Source of the DNA: Arthrobacter sp. 18067
Lineage (GTDB): Bacteria > Actinomycetota > Actinomycetes > Actinomycetales > Micrococcaceae
Assembly (NCBI RefSeq): GCF_902706295.1
Contig: NZ_CACSJJ010000003.1
Coordinates: forward strand, 62,001-126,000
Length of the DNA: 64,000 nt
Direction: 5' to 3'
Shown: piece by piece, positions 42,363 through 50,985 of the stretch
Layout of the letters: every line of letters starts with the position of its first letter
Numbering within the stretch: the stretch's first letter is position 1
Program-made: the position numbers and the translations under genes
The notes under the pieces: model-generated
Seen by the model: the letters and a program-made list of their open reading frames with translations, nothing else
The model's database searches: none
Told to the model about the DNA's origin: nothing

Positions 42363-43433
42363 ATGTCCAGCACTTCCGCATCCGCTGCGGCCAAATCAAC
42401 CCGAAAAAGGGGCCTGGCCGCCTTCGCTCTCATCGCCGTTCTCGCGCTCAGCGCCTGCTCCCAAGGTGGTACCGATTCCGGCACAGCGGCACCTGCCGGC
42501 CAAGCCGAGGCCGCCGCTTTCCCCGTCTCCGTAAAGCACGCGTTGGGAGAGGTGACCATCGAAAAGGAGCCGCAACGCATCGCTGTCATCGGATGGACGA
42601 CTCCCGATATCGTGGCTGCCTTGGGACGGGTTCCCGTTGCTGTCGGGAAGAACAGCTACGGTGCCGATGATGCCGGGTACTTCCCATGGTTCCGTGAGGA
42701 GGTCCAGAAACTCGGCGGTCAGTTGCCACTCGCACTCCCGAGCCTCGAACGAGGCGAGATCGACTTCGAAGAACTCTTGGCCACGGATCCCGATCTGATT
42801 CTTGCGACCTACTCCGGCATTACAGCGGAGGACTACACCCGGCTCACCTCGATCGCTCCAACCGTCGCGTATCCGGAAAAAGCATGGGCGACTCCGCTCG
42901 AGGACAACATCGACATCGTCGGCAAGGCGCTGGGCGTTCCGGAACGCGCTGAGAAACTGCAGGCATCCCTCAACGAGACAATCAATTCTGCGGCGAAGGA
43001 ACATCCCGAGTTCAAGGGCGTGACCTTTGCCTACGGAACGGTGCCCTCAGATGACGGAACGGTACTGTTCAACGGACCTTCCGACACCCGGGTGCAACTT
43101 CTGGAGCAACTAGGTCTGGTTCTTGCCCCCGGGGTCTCCGAACTTTCCGCGGCCAACGGAGACTCGTCCAGTTTCAACGTGAGCCTGGAAGAAATGTCGG
43201 ACCTCACGCCGGAGCTATTCGTGACGAACGTCGAGGACGATGCTGAATGGCAGCAGGCACTGAGTACAAGCAGCATCTTTGCCAAGTGGGGTCCCATTGA
43301 TCGTGGAGCCACGGTGGTAACCACCGATCATGCACAGACCATGTCCTTGTCCTCACCGAGCCCACTCAGCATTCCGTGGGGTCTGTCCAACTTCGTCGGG
43401 CCGCTCTCGGATGCCGTTGGCAAACTCAAGTAG
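42363..43433 (+). CDS. Iron-siderophore ABC transporter substrate-binding lipoprotein
   Basis: This 356-residue protein starts with a lipoprotein signal (RKRGLAAFALIAVLALSAC, Cys32 as the lipid-anchored residue) and then has a FhuD/FepB-type binding fold: GEVTIEKEPQRIAVIGWTTP near the start and LATDPDLILATYSGITAEDY before the helical backbone. It captures a ferric siderophore outside the membrane and passes it to the following two permeases. The iron box at 42299 lies upstream. There is no strong ribosome site, as is common in this genome. Confidence 0.9.
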   Translation: MSSTSASAAAKSTRKRGLAAFALIAVLALSACSQGGTDSGTAAPAGQAEAAAFPVSVKHALGEVTIEKEPQRIAVIGWTTPDIVAALGRVPVAVGKNSYGADDAGYFPWFREEVQKLGGQLPLALPSLERGEIDFEELLATDPDLILATYSGITAEDYTRLTSIAPTVAYPEKAWATPLEDNIDIVGKALGVPERAEKLQASLNETINSAAKEHPEFKGVTFAYGTVPSDDGTVLFNGPSDTRVQLLEQLGLVLAPGVSELSAANGDSSSFNVSLEEMSDLTPELFVTNVEDDAEWQQALSTSSIFAKWGPIDRGATVVTTDHAQTMSLSSPSPLSIPWGLSNFVGPLSDAVGKLK

Positions 43434-43457
43434 TCAACAATAGGACCGGTTCAAGCG

Positions 43458-44531
43458 GTGAACAGTACAACTCAGCTGATCGGTGAGGGCCCGCCGCCCC
43501 AGCCACGCACGCCAGTGCGCCACGGGGCGGCACCCACCCGCACCCTGCGAACGTTCGGGTTGCTGGTGTCCGTCGGTGTGCTGATGGTGGTCACGCTTGC
43601 GAGCATCATGGTGGGCGCCCGCGACCTGACTGTAGGCAGCGTCCTCGCCGCCCTGTTCAATCCGGACGGTTCCGCCGAGGCGCTGATCATCTGGGAACTG
43701 CGCGTTCCCCGAACCGTGGTGGGCCTGGTGGTTGGCCCGGCGCTCGGACTTGCCGGCGCCCTCATTCAGGCCTTCACCCGGAACCCCCTGGCCGACCCTG
43801 GCATTCTGGGCGTCAACGCCGGCGCCGGCTTTTTTGTTACCCTCGCCGTCGGAGTCCTGGGATTCACCGATCCCCGCGGCTACGTATGGTTCGCCCTGCT
43901 GGGCGCCGGGGTGGTGACGGTGTTGGTATACCTGATCGGATCGATCGGCATGGGGGCTGCAAACCCCGTGCAGATGACGCTCGCCGGCGTCGCCCTCAGC
44001 GCCGTCCTGGGAGGAATTGCCTCGGGCATCAGCCTGAAGAACCCCCAAGCGTTCGACACCTTGCGGTTTTGGGGCGCCGGAACCATAGGCGGCCGGTCCT
44101 TGGACATCATTGCGGCGATCGCGCCGCTCATTTTCGTCGGAGTCGTACTGGCCCTTCTCGTGGCGAGGCCGCTCAACGCCTTGGCCATGGGTGACGACGT
44201 TGGAAAATCCCTTGGCGTCAGCGTTGCAGGCACACGAATCGTTGTGGTTGCTGCCGTCACGGTGCTGGCTGGCGGGGCCACGGCCCTGGCCGGTCCCATC
44301 GGATTTGTCGGATTAATGGTGCCGCACATGGTCCGCTGGCTCGTGGGCCCGGACCAACGGTGGATCCTGGCGTACACGTTGGTGGTCTCGCCGATTCTCT
44401 TGCTCGTCGCCGACATTCTGGCGCGGGTCATCCTGCCCAGCGGTGAGTTGCGCGTGGGGTTGGTGACCGCCGTCGTTGGTGCGCCCATCCTGATCCTGCT
44501 GGCCCGACGCAAGAAGGTGAGTGGCCTGTGA
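43458..44531 (+). CDS. FecCD-family iron-siderophore permease (first)
   Basis: This 357-residue protein has about nine or ten helices and the FecCD signatures GLVVGPALGLAGALIQAFTR, NPLADPGILGVNAGAGFFVT and GPIGFVGLMVPHMVRWLVGP (the cytoplasmic ATPase-docking loop). A GTG start at 43458 follows the binding protein by 24 bases. The gene overlaps the next permease by four bases. Together they form the heterodimeric membrane channel. Confidence 0.9.
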   Translation: MNSTTQLIGEGPPPQPRTPVRHGAAPTRTLRTFGLLVSVGVLMVVTLASIMVGARDLTVGSVLAALFNPDGSAEALIIWELRVPRTVVGLVVGPALGLAGALIQAFTRNPLADPGILGVNAGAGFFVTLAVGVLGFTDPRGYVWFALLGAGVVTVLVYLIGSIGMGAANPVQMTLAGVALSAVLGGIASGISLKNPQAFDTLRFWGAGTIGGRSLDIIAAIAPLIFVGVVLALLVARPLNALAMGDDVGKSLGVSVAGTRIVVVAAVTVLAGGATALAGPIGFVGLMVPHMVRWLVGPDQRWILAYTLVVSPILLLVADILARVILPSGELRVGLVTAVVGAPILILLARRKKVSGL

Positions 44532-45604
44532 CGCGCGGACAAACCGTACCCACTCTGGGGGCACCGCAGGGGGACGGCCGCCCACAGTGGCTGCTGCGTT
44601 CGTCTCGACCGCAAATATCCCTGAAGTTCGATCGCCGGGCATTCGTGGTCGGCTTGATTATTATTGCGCTGGTCCTCGTGATCGGCGCGTATACGTTGAC
44701 CGCAGGCGCTTCGCGTACATCGCTGACTGATGTCGCCTCGGCCTTTCTGGGGCAGGCGAACCGGCGCACAGAGATGCTGGTCATGGAGTGGCGGCTACCG
44801 CGTCTATTGTTCGCAATCTTCTGTGGCGTGGCGCTGGGGATGAGTGGCGCGCTATTTCAGTCGCTGACCCGCAACCCTCTCGGCAGCCCAGACGTTATTG
44901 GTTTCGCAGCTGGTTCCTACACCGGGGCGCTGCTGGTGATGCTCGTGGCGGGCAGTACCGGCTACTACGTCGTTGCTGCGGGGTCACTCATCGGTGGGAT
45001 TGCGACGGCGGCTCTGGTCTATCTGTTGGCTTACCGCCGTGGCGTGGAAGGATTCCGCCTCATCATCATGGGCATCGGGGTCAGCGCGGTCCTCGGTTCG
45101 GTCAATTCCTATCTGATGTTGCAGGCCGATTTGGAGGACGCAATGTCCGCAGCAGCCTGGGGTTCAGGTTCGCTGAACGGGCTCGGCTTCGACCAGTTCT
45201 GGCCCATGATCGTTCTTCTGGTGGTGCTGGTCCCCATCACCCTTGCTCTCGGCCCGGGCATGCGCCAACTGGAGATGGGGGACGACGCCGCCAAGGCCTT
45301 GGGCTTGCGCACTGAGAGGCTTCGCCTGGGCGTCGTCGTGGTCGGAGTCGCCTTGACCGCGCTGGTGACTGCGGCCGCAGGGCCAATCTCCTTCATTGCA
45401 CTCGCCGCGCCGCAGATCGCACGCCGGCTCACCGGCGCCTCCGGGATCGGAATGATCCCCGCGGCGTTGGTTGGTGCACTGTTGCTGACTGGAGCCGACG
45501 TCGTTGCAAATTCCATCCAGCTTCCGGTCGGCATCATCACCGTCTCCATTGGCGGTACCTACCTGGTGTGGCTTCTGGTGCGTGAATATCGGCGGAGAAG
45601 ATAG
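44528..45604 (+). CDS. FecCD-family iron-siderophore permease (second)
   Basis: This 358-residue protein is the partner permease, with FAIFCGVALGMSGALFQSLT, NPLGSPDVIGFAAGSYTGAL and GPISFIALAAPQIARRLTGA. A GTG start at 44528 overlaps the previous stop (GTGA). No ATP-binding protein gene follows; the next gene is an unrelated dehydratase behind its own operator. The pair must therefore use an ATPase encoded elsewhere, or one shared with another system. Confidence 0.9.
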   Translation: MTRGQTVPTLGAPQGDGRPQWLLRSSRPQISLKFDRRAFVVGLIIIALVLVIGAYTLTAGASRTSLTDVASAFLGQANRRTEMLVMEWRLPRLLFAIFCGVALGMSGALFQSLTRNPLGSPDVIGFAAGSYTGALLVMLVAGSTGYYVVAAGSLIGGIATAALVYLLAYRRGVEGFRLIIMGIGVSAVLGSVNSYLMLQADLEDAMSAAAWGSGSLNGLGFDQFWPMIVLLVVLVPITLALGPGMRQLEMGDDAAKALGLRTERLRLGVVVVGVALTALVTAAAGPISFIALAAPQIARRLTGASGIGMIPAALVGALLLTGADVVANSIQLPVGIITVSIGGTYLVWLLVREYRRRR

Positions 45605-45605
45605 C

Positions 45606-45631
45606 CTTGTAGTACAAGTTTAAAACTTGTA
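45606..45631. promoter_or_regulatory. Overlapping palindromic operators for the galactarate dehydratase operon
   Basis: CTTGTAGTACAAG (45606-45618) is a perfect 13-base palindrome. It overlaps TACAAGTTTAAAACTTGTA (45613-45631), a perfect 19-base palindrome, so the two share one half-site. TTGTA/TACAA is the typical FadR-subfamily half-site. The site lies 43-68 bases before the dehydratase start; the FadR-type protein encoded next is the likely binder. Confidence 0.6.
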
Positions 45632-45673
45632 TCCTAAGTGGCAGGCAAGGATGCCGCACCCACAAGGAGAACC

Positions 45674-46801
45674 ATGAGCACCGTAGATCTCATTCGCCAC
45701 GTCAAGCTGTCCACGGCACGTTTGCCCCTCACCGTACCCATCAGCGATGCGAAAGTCTTCACGGGCAGGCAGAAGCCCATGACCGAAGTGGTGTTCCTGT
45801 TCGCCGAGATCACCACCGAACAGGGCCACAGCGGCATCGGCTTCAGCTACTCCAAGCGCGCTGGCGGCCCCGCACAGTATGCCCACGCCAAGGAGGTCGC
45901 GGAGGGCATCATCGGCGAGGACCCCAACGACATCGGCAAGATCTACACCAAACTCCTCTGGGCCGGCGCCTCCGTGGGCCGCTCAGGAGTGGCAACTCAG
46001 GCCCTGGCGGCCATCGACATCGCGCTCTACGACCTCAAAGCCAAGCGCGCCGGATTGCCCCTGGCCAAGCTGCTGGGCTCCTACCGCGACTCGGTCCAGA
46101 CATACAACACCTCCGGCGGCTTCCTCAACGCCACCCTGGATGAGGTCAAGGAACGCGCCACGCAATCCATCAACGATGGCATCGGCGGCGTCAAGATCAA
46201 GGTTGGCCTGCCCGACTCCAAGGAGGACCTGCGCCGCGTGGCCGGAGTCCGCGAGCACATCGGTTGGGACGTCCCCCTCATGGTGGACGCCAACCAGCAG
46301 TGGGACCGGGCCACCGCGCTGCGCATGGGCCGCCAACTGGAGGAATTCAACCTCATCTGGATAGAAGAGCCGTTGGATGCCTACGACTTCGAGGGCCACG
46401 CGCACTTGGCCCAAGTCCTGGATACACCCATCGCCACCGGTGAGATGCTCGCCTCCGTTGCGGAACACAAGGGCCTCATCAACGCCAACAGCTGCGACAT
46501 TATCCAGCCAGATGCTCCGCGCGTTGGCGGCATCACCCAGTTCCTGCGGCTCGCGGCGTTGGCGGATGAACGTGGCCTCGGCCTGGCACCGCACTTCGCC
46601 ATGGAAATCCACCTCCACTTGGCTGCCGCTTACCCGCGTGAGCCCTGGGTGGAGCACTTCGACTGGCTGGACCCGCTGTTCGAGGAGCGCCTGGAGACCA
46701 AGAACGGCCGCATGATCGTTCCGGACCGCCCCGGACTGGGCGTCACCCTCAGCGGGCAGGCCCGCGCCTGGACCACCGAATCCGTGGAGTTCGGCGCGTA
46801 A
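45674..46801 (+). CDS. L-talarate/galactarate dehydratase (enolase superfamily)
   Basis: This 375-residue protein has the enolase-superfamily barrel, with catalytic bases Lys174 and Lys176 (GGVKIKVGLPDSKEDL), metal ligand Asp205 (LMVDANQQWDRATA), acidic residues in IWIEEPLDAYDFEGHA and TPIATGEMLASVAEH, and His307 (LAPHFAMEIHLHLAAAYP). The whole chain is very similar to the characterised L-talarate/galactarate dehydratase of Salmonella as I recall it (GFSYSKRAGGPAQYAHAKEV is the typical segment). It would convert a hexarate to 5-keto-4-deoxyglucarate. AAGGAGA precedes the ATG at 45674; an upstream in-frame extension is rejected. Confidence 0.87.
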   Translation: MSTVDLIRHVKLSTARLPLTVPISDAKVFTGRQKPMTEVVFLFAEITTEQGHSGIGFSYSKRAGGPAQYAHAKEVAEGIIGEDPNDIGKIYTKLLWAGASVGRSGVATQALAAIDIALYDLKAKRAGLPLAKLLGSYRDSVQTYNTSGGFLNATLDEVKERATQSINDGIGGVKIKVGLPDSKEDLRRVAGVREHIGWDVPLMVDANQQWDRATALRMGRQLEEFNLIWIEEPLDAYDFEGHAHLAQVLDTPIATGEMLASVAEHKGLINANSCDIIQPDAPRVGGITQFLRLAALADERGLGLAPHFAMEIHLHLAAAYPREPWVEHFDWLDPLFEERLETKNGRMIVPDRPGLGVTLSGQARAWTTESVEFGA

Positions 46802-46811
46802 TCTTGAACCC

Positions 46812-47510
46812 ATGAGCCGAAACCTGACCGCGGATCTCGCCGCCGACCTTCGCAACCGCATCGTCGACGGCGCCATCCAACCAGGTGAGAAGCTCCCCAG
46901 CGAAAACACCCTCATCAGCGAGTTCGGGGTGAGCCGGACGGTAGTCCGCTCCGCCCTGACCCGTTTGCAAGCGGAGGGATTGGTTGAAACCGAACGTGGG
47001 CGGGGCAGCTTCGCGCTGACGCCGCCCGCGGAAGGTCCCGCCGCAGCGCCCGGAACCCGCCCCGTTTCCAGCATGGAAGACCGGCTGCAGATGCTCGATT
47101 TCAGGATCGGCGTCGAGACCGAAGCCGCCGCTTTGGCCGCGCGCAACCACACCGAACACCAACTCAAGGCAGTGCATGGCGCGCTGGAGCAGTTCACAGC
47201 GAGTTCAGGCCACCCCGCCCACTCCATGAAAGCGGACTTCGAGTTCCACCGGGCCGTTGCTGCGGCGTCCGGCAACCCCTTCTATACGGACTGCATCTCC
47301 GCCCTGGGCCAAACCATGATCACCATGCCCCGCCCACGCCTCGTCGCCAGCGAAGACCAGGACTCCCCCGAGCGCTTTGCGCAGGTGGTCCACGAACACT
47401 CCTCTATATACGCAGCAATCGCGGAGGGCGACCAAGTGGCTGCCGCGGCAGCGATGCGCCTGCACCTGAGCAACTCACGACGCCGGTTCACGGGTTCTGC
47501 GCGCGGCTGA
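46812..47510 (+). CDS. FadR/GntR family regulator of the dehydratase operon
   Basis: This 232-residue regulator has the FadR-type winged helix (ADLRNRIVDGAIQPGEKLPS and SEFGVSRTVVRSALTRLQAE, about residues 8-65) and an FCD effector domain (LAARNHTEHQLKAVHGALEQ with SMKADFEFHRAVAAASGNPF providing metal ligands). It sits ten bases after the dehydratase and likely autoregulates through the palindromes upstream of that gene, releasing them when a hexarate is present; this is inference from position. Confidence 0.88.
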   Translation: MSRNLTADLAADLRNRIVDGAIQPGEKLPSENTLISEFGVSRTVVRSALTRLQAEGLVETERGRGSFALTPPAEGPAAAPGTRPVSSMEDRLQMLDFRIGVETEAAALAARNHTEHQLKAVHGALEQFTASSGHPAHSMKADFEFHRAVAAASGNPFYTDCISALGQTMITMPRPRLVASEDQDSPERFAQVVHEHSSIYAAIAEGDQVAAAAAMRLHLSNSRRRFTGSARG

Positions 47511-47522
47511 CGGTCGCGTACG

Positions 47523-47588
47523 CCCATCTAAGTCGCAGTTGGGGCCGTTCCCAGCGCTCAGAACGCGCTCAGCTGCGACCTAGTTGGG
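47523..47588. repeat. 66-nt palindromic repeat, copy 2
   Basis: This is an imperfect palindrome that begins CCCATCTAAGTCGCAG and ends CTGCGACCTAGTTGGG, with a core CAGCGCTCAG. It is the same length as copy 1 at 24288-24353 and is identical at about 49 of 66 positions. It lies just after the FadR-type gene and before a long AT-richer leader. Confidence 0.7.
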
Positions 47589-47857
47589 CCGGCCGAGCAG
47601 GCGGTTCGACACGTTACGTCGCGGCGCTTTTTACTGGGACATAATTCGTCTCTCAGCGACCCCCTTTAACGAAATCGGAATCCCCACGACGCCCCATTGA
47701 GAACTATTGATCGACATTTCAGAAAACTGGCGCGTAAATTCCGAGTCCCGCTAACTTTTGAAGAACCCGTCATTTTGTGACCGGGAAATCCATCAAAAGC
47801 CTTTGGGTGCTTCACGCAGGAATGCCTTGTCATGCACCCGGACAGAGAGACGCCGGC
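47589..47857 (+). other. Structured AT-richer leader before the FAD oxidase operon
   Basis: This stretch of about 270 bases, with the FadR gene end and the 66-nt repeat before it, holds no gene that I can support. It is less GC-rich than its surroundings. CCCGTCA (47766-47772) can pair with TGACCGGG (47778-47785), and GGGTGC (47805-47810) with GCACCC (47834-47839), giving two small hairpins before the ATG at 47858. It may be a promoter plus a regulated leader. No known riboswitch was recognised. Confidence 0.4.
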
Positions 47858-49267
47858 ATGACAACACAGCTCACCGAAGAACACATCTCAATCCAGGGCT
47901 ACGTCCGTGAACTCACGCGCCGGGTTGAAGGCATCGAGATCCTTGAGCCCAGTGCCGGGACCACCCGCTACAGCCACGACGCAGCCACGGCCAAGACCGC
48001 AGCCGCCAACGGAAAGCCGGGACCCGCCGTCGTGCTTCCAACAACGGCAGCCGAGGTTCAGGCGGCGGTGAAGCTGGCCACGGAGCTTGGCGTGACGGTG
48101 GTGCCACGTGGCGCCGGAACCGGCCTATCGGGTGGCGCAACCGCACAACCAGATCAGGTGGTCATATCCACGGAAAAACTGACCGCCATTATCGAGGTTT
48201 CCCCTCTGGATGAGGTGGCGGTGGTAGAACCCGGTGTCATCAATGCAGATCTGAATAAGCACCTCGAACCATTCGGGCTTTTCTACGCGCCAGATCCGGC
48301 AAGCTTCGACATTTCATCAATTGGTGGAAATATCGCCACAAATGCGGGCGGTCTCCGTTGCGCCAAGTATGGGGTAACGCGGGAGTCCGTCCTGTCGCTG
48401 GACGTCGTCCTGGCTGACGGCAGCCTGATCACAGTGGGCCACCGCTCCATCAAGGGCGTCACGGGGCTGGATCTGACCTCGTTGTTTGTTGGCTCAGAAG
48501 GCATCCTGGGCATCGTCACCAGAGCCACGGTCCGTCTCCGCCCCATCCCCGTGGCCCGCAAGACGGTCAGCGCGTTCTTTAACAGCACCGCCGAGGGCAC
48601 CAACGGGCTGGCGGCCATCACCCTGTCGCCCGTCCGGCCCGCAGCGATCGAGTTCTTCGACACTCCAAGCCTGGCCAACATCGACGCCCATTCCGGAACC
48701 GCACTGCGGGAAAGGGGTGCCGCGCTGATCCTCATCGAGATCGACGGCTACGGCATCGGAGACCAGGCCGCCGACCTCGCCACCGCGCTCAGTGCCGTTG
48801 GTGGCCGTGTCACGGTGGAGTCCGACGACGACGGCGTGAGGCTGTGGGAACTGCGCCGCAGCGGCCGCGGCCTCCCGCAGGACAAGTGGTACATCGGCGA
48901 GGACATCGCCGTTCCCAAGTCCCAGCTACCCAAGGTTTACGCCGCTTTCCCTGCCCTGGAGGCGCGCTTCGGCGTGGATATCTCGGCGGTATCGCACGCG
49001 GGCGACGGGAACCTTCACCCGCTCATCACCAAGGACAAGACGCCCGACGACGGCGCGAACCCGCCTGCCTCCCTCCTGGAAGCTGCCACTGAACTGGTGA
49101 AGGTGGCGCTTTCGCTCGGCGGGACCGTCACCGGCGAGCACGGTGTGGGAACCATCAAGCGCGAATGGGCCGCATTGGAACTCTCGGAGCGGAGCCGCGA
49201 GGTGCAGCACGCCATCAAGGCGGCCATCGACCCCCAACAGACCCTCAATCCCGGCAAGGCAATCTAA
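47858..49267 (+). CDS. FAD-linked oxidase, GlcD/D-2-hydroxyacid dehydrogenase family
   Basis: This 469-residue flavoprotein has an FAD_binding_4 domain (about 50-215: TVVPRGAGTGLSGGATAQPD, SIGGNIATNAGGLRCAKYG) and an FAD-oxidase C-terminal domain with the metal-binding HAGDGNLHPLI and GEHGVGTIKR motifs. Family members oxidise glycolate, D-lactate, D-2-hydroxyglutarate and related D-2-hydroxy acids. GAGAGAC lies before the ATG at 47858. It heads a six-gene operon with a peptide-type ABC transporter and an aminotransferase, so it likely oxidises part of the imported compound; the substrate is not known. Confidence 0.88.
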   Translation: MTTQLTEEHISIQGYVRELTRRVEGIEILEPSAGTTRYSHDAATAKTAAANGKPGPAVVLPTTAAEVQAAVKLATELGVTVVPRGAGTGLSGGATAQPDQVVISTEKLTAIIEVSPLDEVAVVEPGVINADLNKHLEPFGLFYAPDPASFDISSIGGNIATNAGGLRCAKYGVTRESVLSLDVVLADGSLITVGHRSIKGVTGLDLTSLFVGSEGILGIVTRATVRLRPIPVARKTVSAFFNSTAEGTNGLAAITLSPVRPAAIEFFDTPSLANIDAHSGTALRERGAALILIEIDGYGIGDQAADLATALSAVGGRVTVESDDDGVRLWELRRSGRGLPQDKWYIGEDIAVPKSQLPKVYAAFPALEARFGVDISAVSHAGDGNLHPLITKDKTPDDGANPPASLLEAATELVKVALSLGGTVTGEHGVGTIKREWAALELSERSREVQHAIKAAIDPQQTLNPGKAI

Positions 49268-49332
49268 GCGCCCTGCCCGCAGCACCACCCCCAACGCAAT
49301 CCCGCAACACACACGTCTCCAGGAGCAACCCC

Positions 49333-50985
49333 ATGATTACCTTCAACACCCCCGAATTCCGCAGAAGGGCCTTCCTTACGGGCCTGGGCGCACTCTCCAC
49401 CGCTGCCCTCGTCACCGCTTGCGGCGGCACAACGGCCACCACCGGTGCCGGCTCCACAACTCCGGTGGACGGCGGCAACATCACCTTCCTGATCCAGGGC
49501 TACGACACCGGCTGGGTCTCCAGTAAAACGTCCATCTCCAGCTACGAGGGCAACCTTTGGGGCCAGATCACGGACAAGCTGGTGTACGTCAATGAGAAGG
49601 GCGAGCTGAGCCCGTGGGTCGCTGAAAGCTGGGAAGAACTCAACGGCGCCAAGGACTTCGTCATCCACCTGAAGAAGGGCGTGACGTTCTCCGACGGAAC
49701 CCCGTTGGACGCGGCGGCTGTCGTGGCAAACCTCAATGCCTGGGCCAAGGGGGACTCCACCCGCGGTGTCAGCAAGGTGGGTCTCTTCCCATCCAGCAAC
49801 TTCGTGTCAGCAGAAGCCACCGACGCGGAAACCGTGAAGGTGTCCTTCTCGTCCCCCGCTCTGGGCTTCATCGCAACACTCGCTTACCACGGCTGCATTC
49901 TGCTCTCCCCGAAGACCTTGGCTTTGCCGGTGGAAGCCCAGGCCGACCTCAGCCAGGAAATCGGCAGCGGCCCGTTCGTGGTCAAGTCCTGGAAGCAGGG
50001 CGACAGCTACGTCCTGGAGAAGCGGAAGGACTACAACTGGGGTCCGGCAGCGCTCGGGCACACGGGTCCTGCCCGCCTGGACACCATCACGTACAAAGTC
50101 ATCAAGGACACCTCGGTGCGGACCTCCACGGTTGTTTCCGGCCAGGCCGATGTTGCCTTCAACGTTGAGCCCCAGGAAATCGAGTCGCTCAAAGCCCAGG
50201 GCTTCACGGTGGGTACGCCCCGCTACCTGGGCTTCGTGGACGGATTCCAGGTCAACACGCAGGCCTTCCCCACCAACGATCCCGCCGTCCGGAAGGCTAT
50301 CCAGCACGGCATCGACCGCGAAGAGATCCTCAAGACCGTCTACACAAGCGACTGGAACGCCGCCACCACATTCATCCAGGGCAACGTCCCGGAAGCAGGC
50401 GAGTTCAGCGACTCCTTCGCGTTCGACGCCGACAAAGCCAACAAGCTCCTGGACGACGCCGGTTGGACCAAGGGTTCTGACGAGTACCGCACCAAGGACG
50501 GCAAGACCCTCGAGTTCACCCTGACGCCAAACCCCTACGTACCGTCCACCAAGGCCGAGGACGAGCTCATCGCCCAGCAGCTCAAGAAGGTGGGCATCAA
50601 GGTCAACCTCAAGGTAGTGGACGTGGCCGGCTACGCGGCTGTCCAGGCAAGCAAGCCGCCGCTGTTCCAGACCTCACGCAGCTTCGTCGACGTCGGAACG
50701 GTCGCCGGAGTCCTGACCAGCCAGAACAAGGGCGAAGACTGGTTCAGCCTGGGCACCAGCGACCAGAAGCTCAACGACCTCTCCACAGCGATAGCCACTG
50801 CCTCGGACCGGGAATCCCGCGGGAAGGTTGCCGACGAACTCCAGCAGTACGTCCTGGAGCAGGGCTACTTCATCCCTCTTAACCAGCTCGTCCAGCGCCT
50901 GTACCTGATCAACCCGAAGATCAAGGATGTCCAGTACAACGGCTTGGCCTACGCCAACTTCTACACCGCCTGGATCTCGCAGTGA
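49333..50985 (+). CDS. ABC transporter substrate-binding protein, peptide/opine type
   Basis: This 550-residue protein has an extracellular lipoprotein signal that looks like a Tat signal, RRRAFLTGLGALSTAA followed by LVTACGG with the lipidated Cys near residue 31. It then has a family-5 solute-binding (DppA/OppA) fold: LKKGVTFSDGTPLDAAAVVA, GSGPFVVKSWKQGDSYVLEK, and the C-terminal ELQQYVLEQGYFIPLNQLVQ. It binds a peptide or similarly sized solute. The start at 49333 is supported by AGGAGCAACC. It is followed, with overlapping starts, by two permeases and an ATPase. Confidence 0.92.
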   Translation: MITFNTPEFRRRAFLTGLGALSTAALVTACGGTTATTGAGSTTPVDGGNITFLIQGYDTGWVSSKTSISSYEGNLWGQITDKLVYVNEKGELSPWVAESWEELNGAKDFVIHLKKGVTFSDGTPLDAAAVVANLNAWAKGDSTRGVSKVGLFPSSNFVSAEATDAETVKVSFSSPALGFIATLAYHGCILLSPKTLALPVEAQADLSQEIGSGPFVVKSWKQGDSYVLEKRKDYNWGPAALGHTGPARLDTITYKVIKDTSVRTSTVVSGQADVAFNVEPQEIESLKAQGFTVGTPRYLGFVDGFQVNTQAFPTNDPAVRKAIQHGIDREEILKTVYTSDWNAATTFIQGNVPEAGEFSDSFAFDADKANKLLDDAGWTKGSDEYRTKDGKTLEFTLTPNPYVPSTKAEDELIAQQLKKVGIKVNLKVVDVAGYAAVQASKPPLFQTSRSFVDVGTVAGVLTSQNKGEDWFSLGTSDQKLNDLSTAIATASDRESRGKVADELQQYVLEQGYFIPLNQLVQRLYLINPKIKDVQYNGLAYANFYTAWISQ

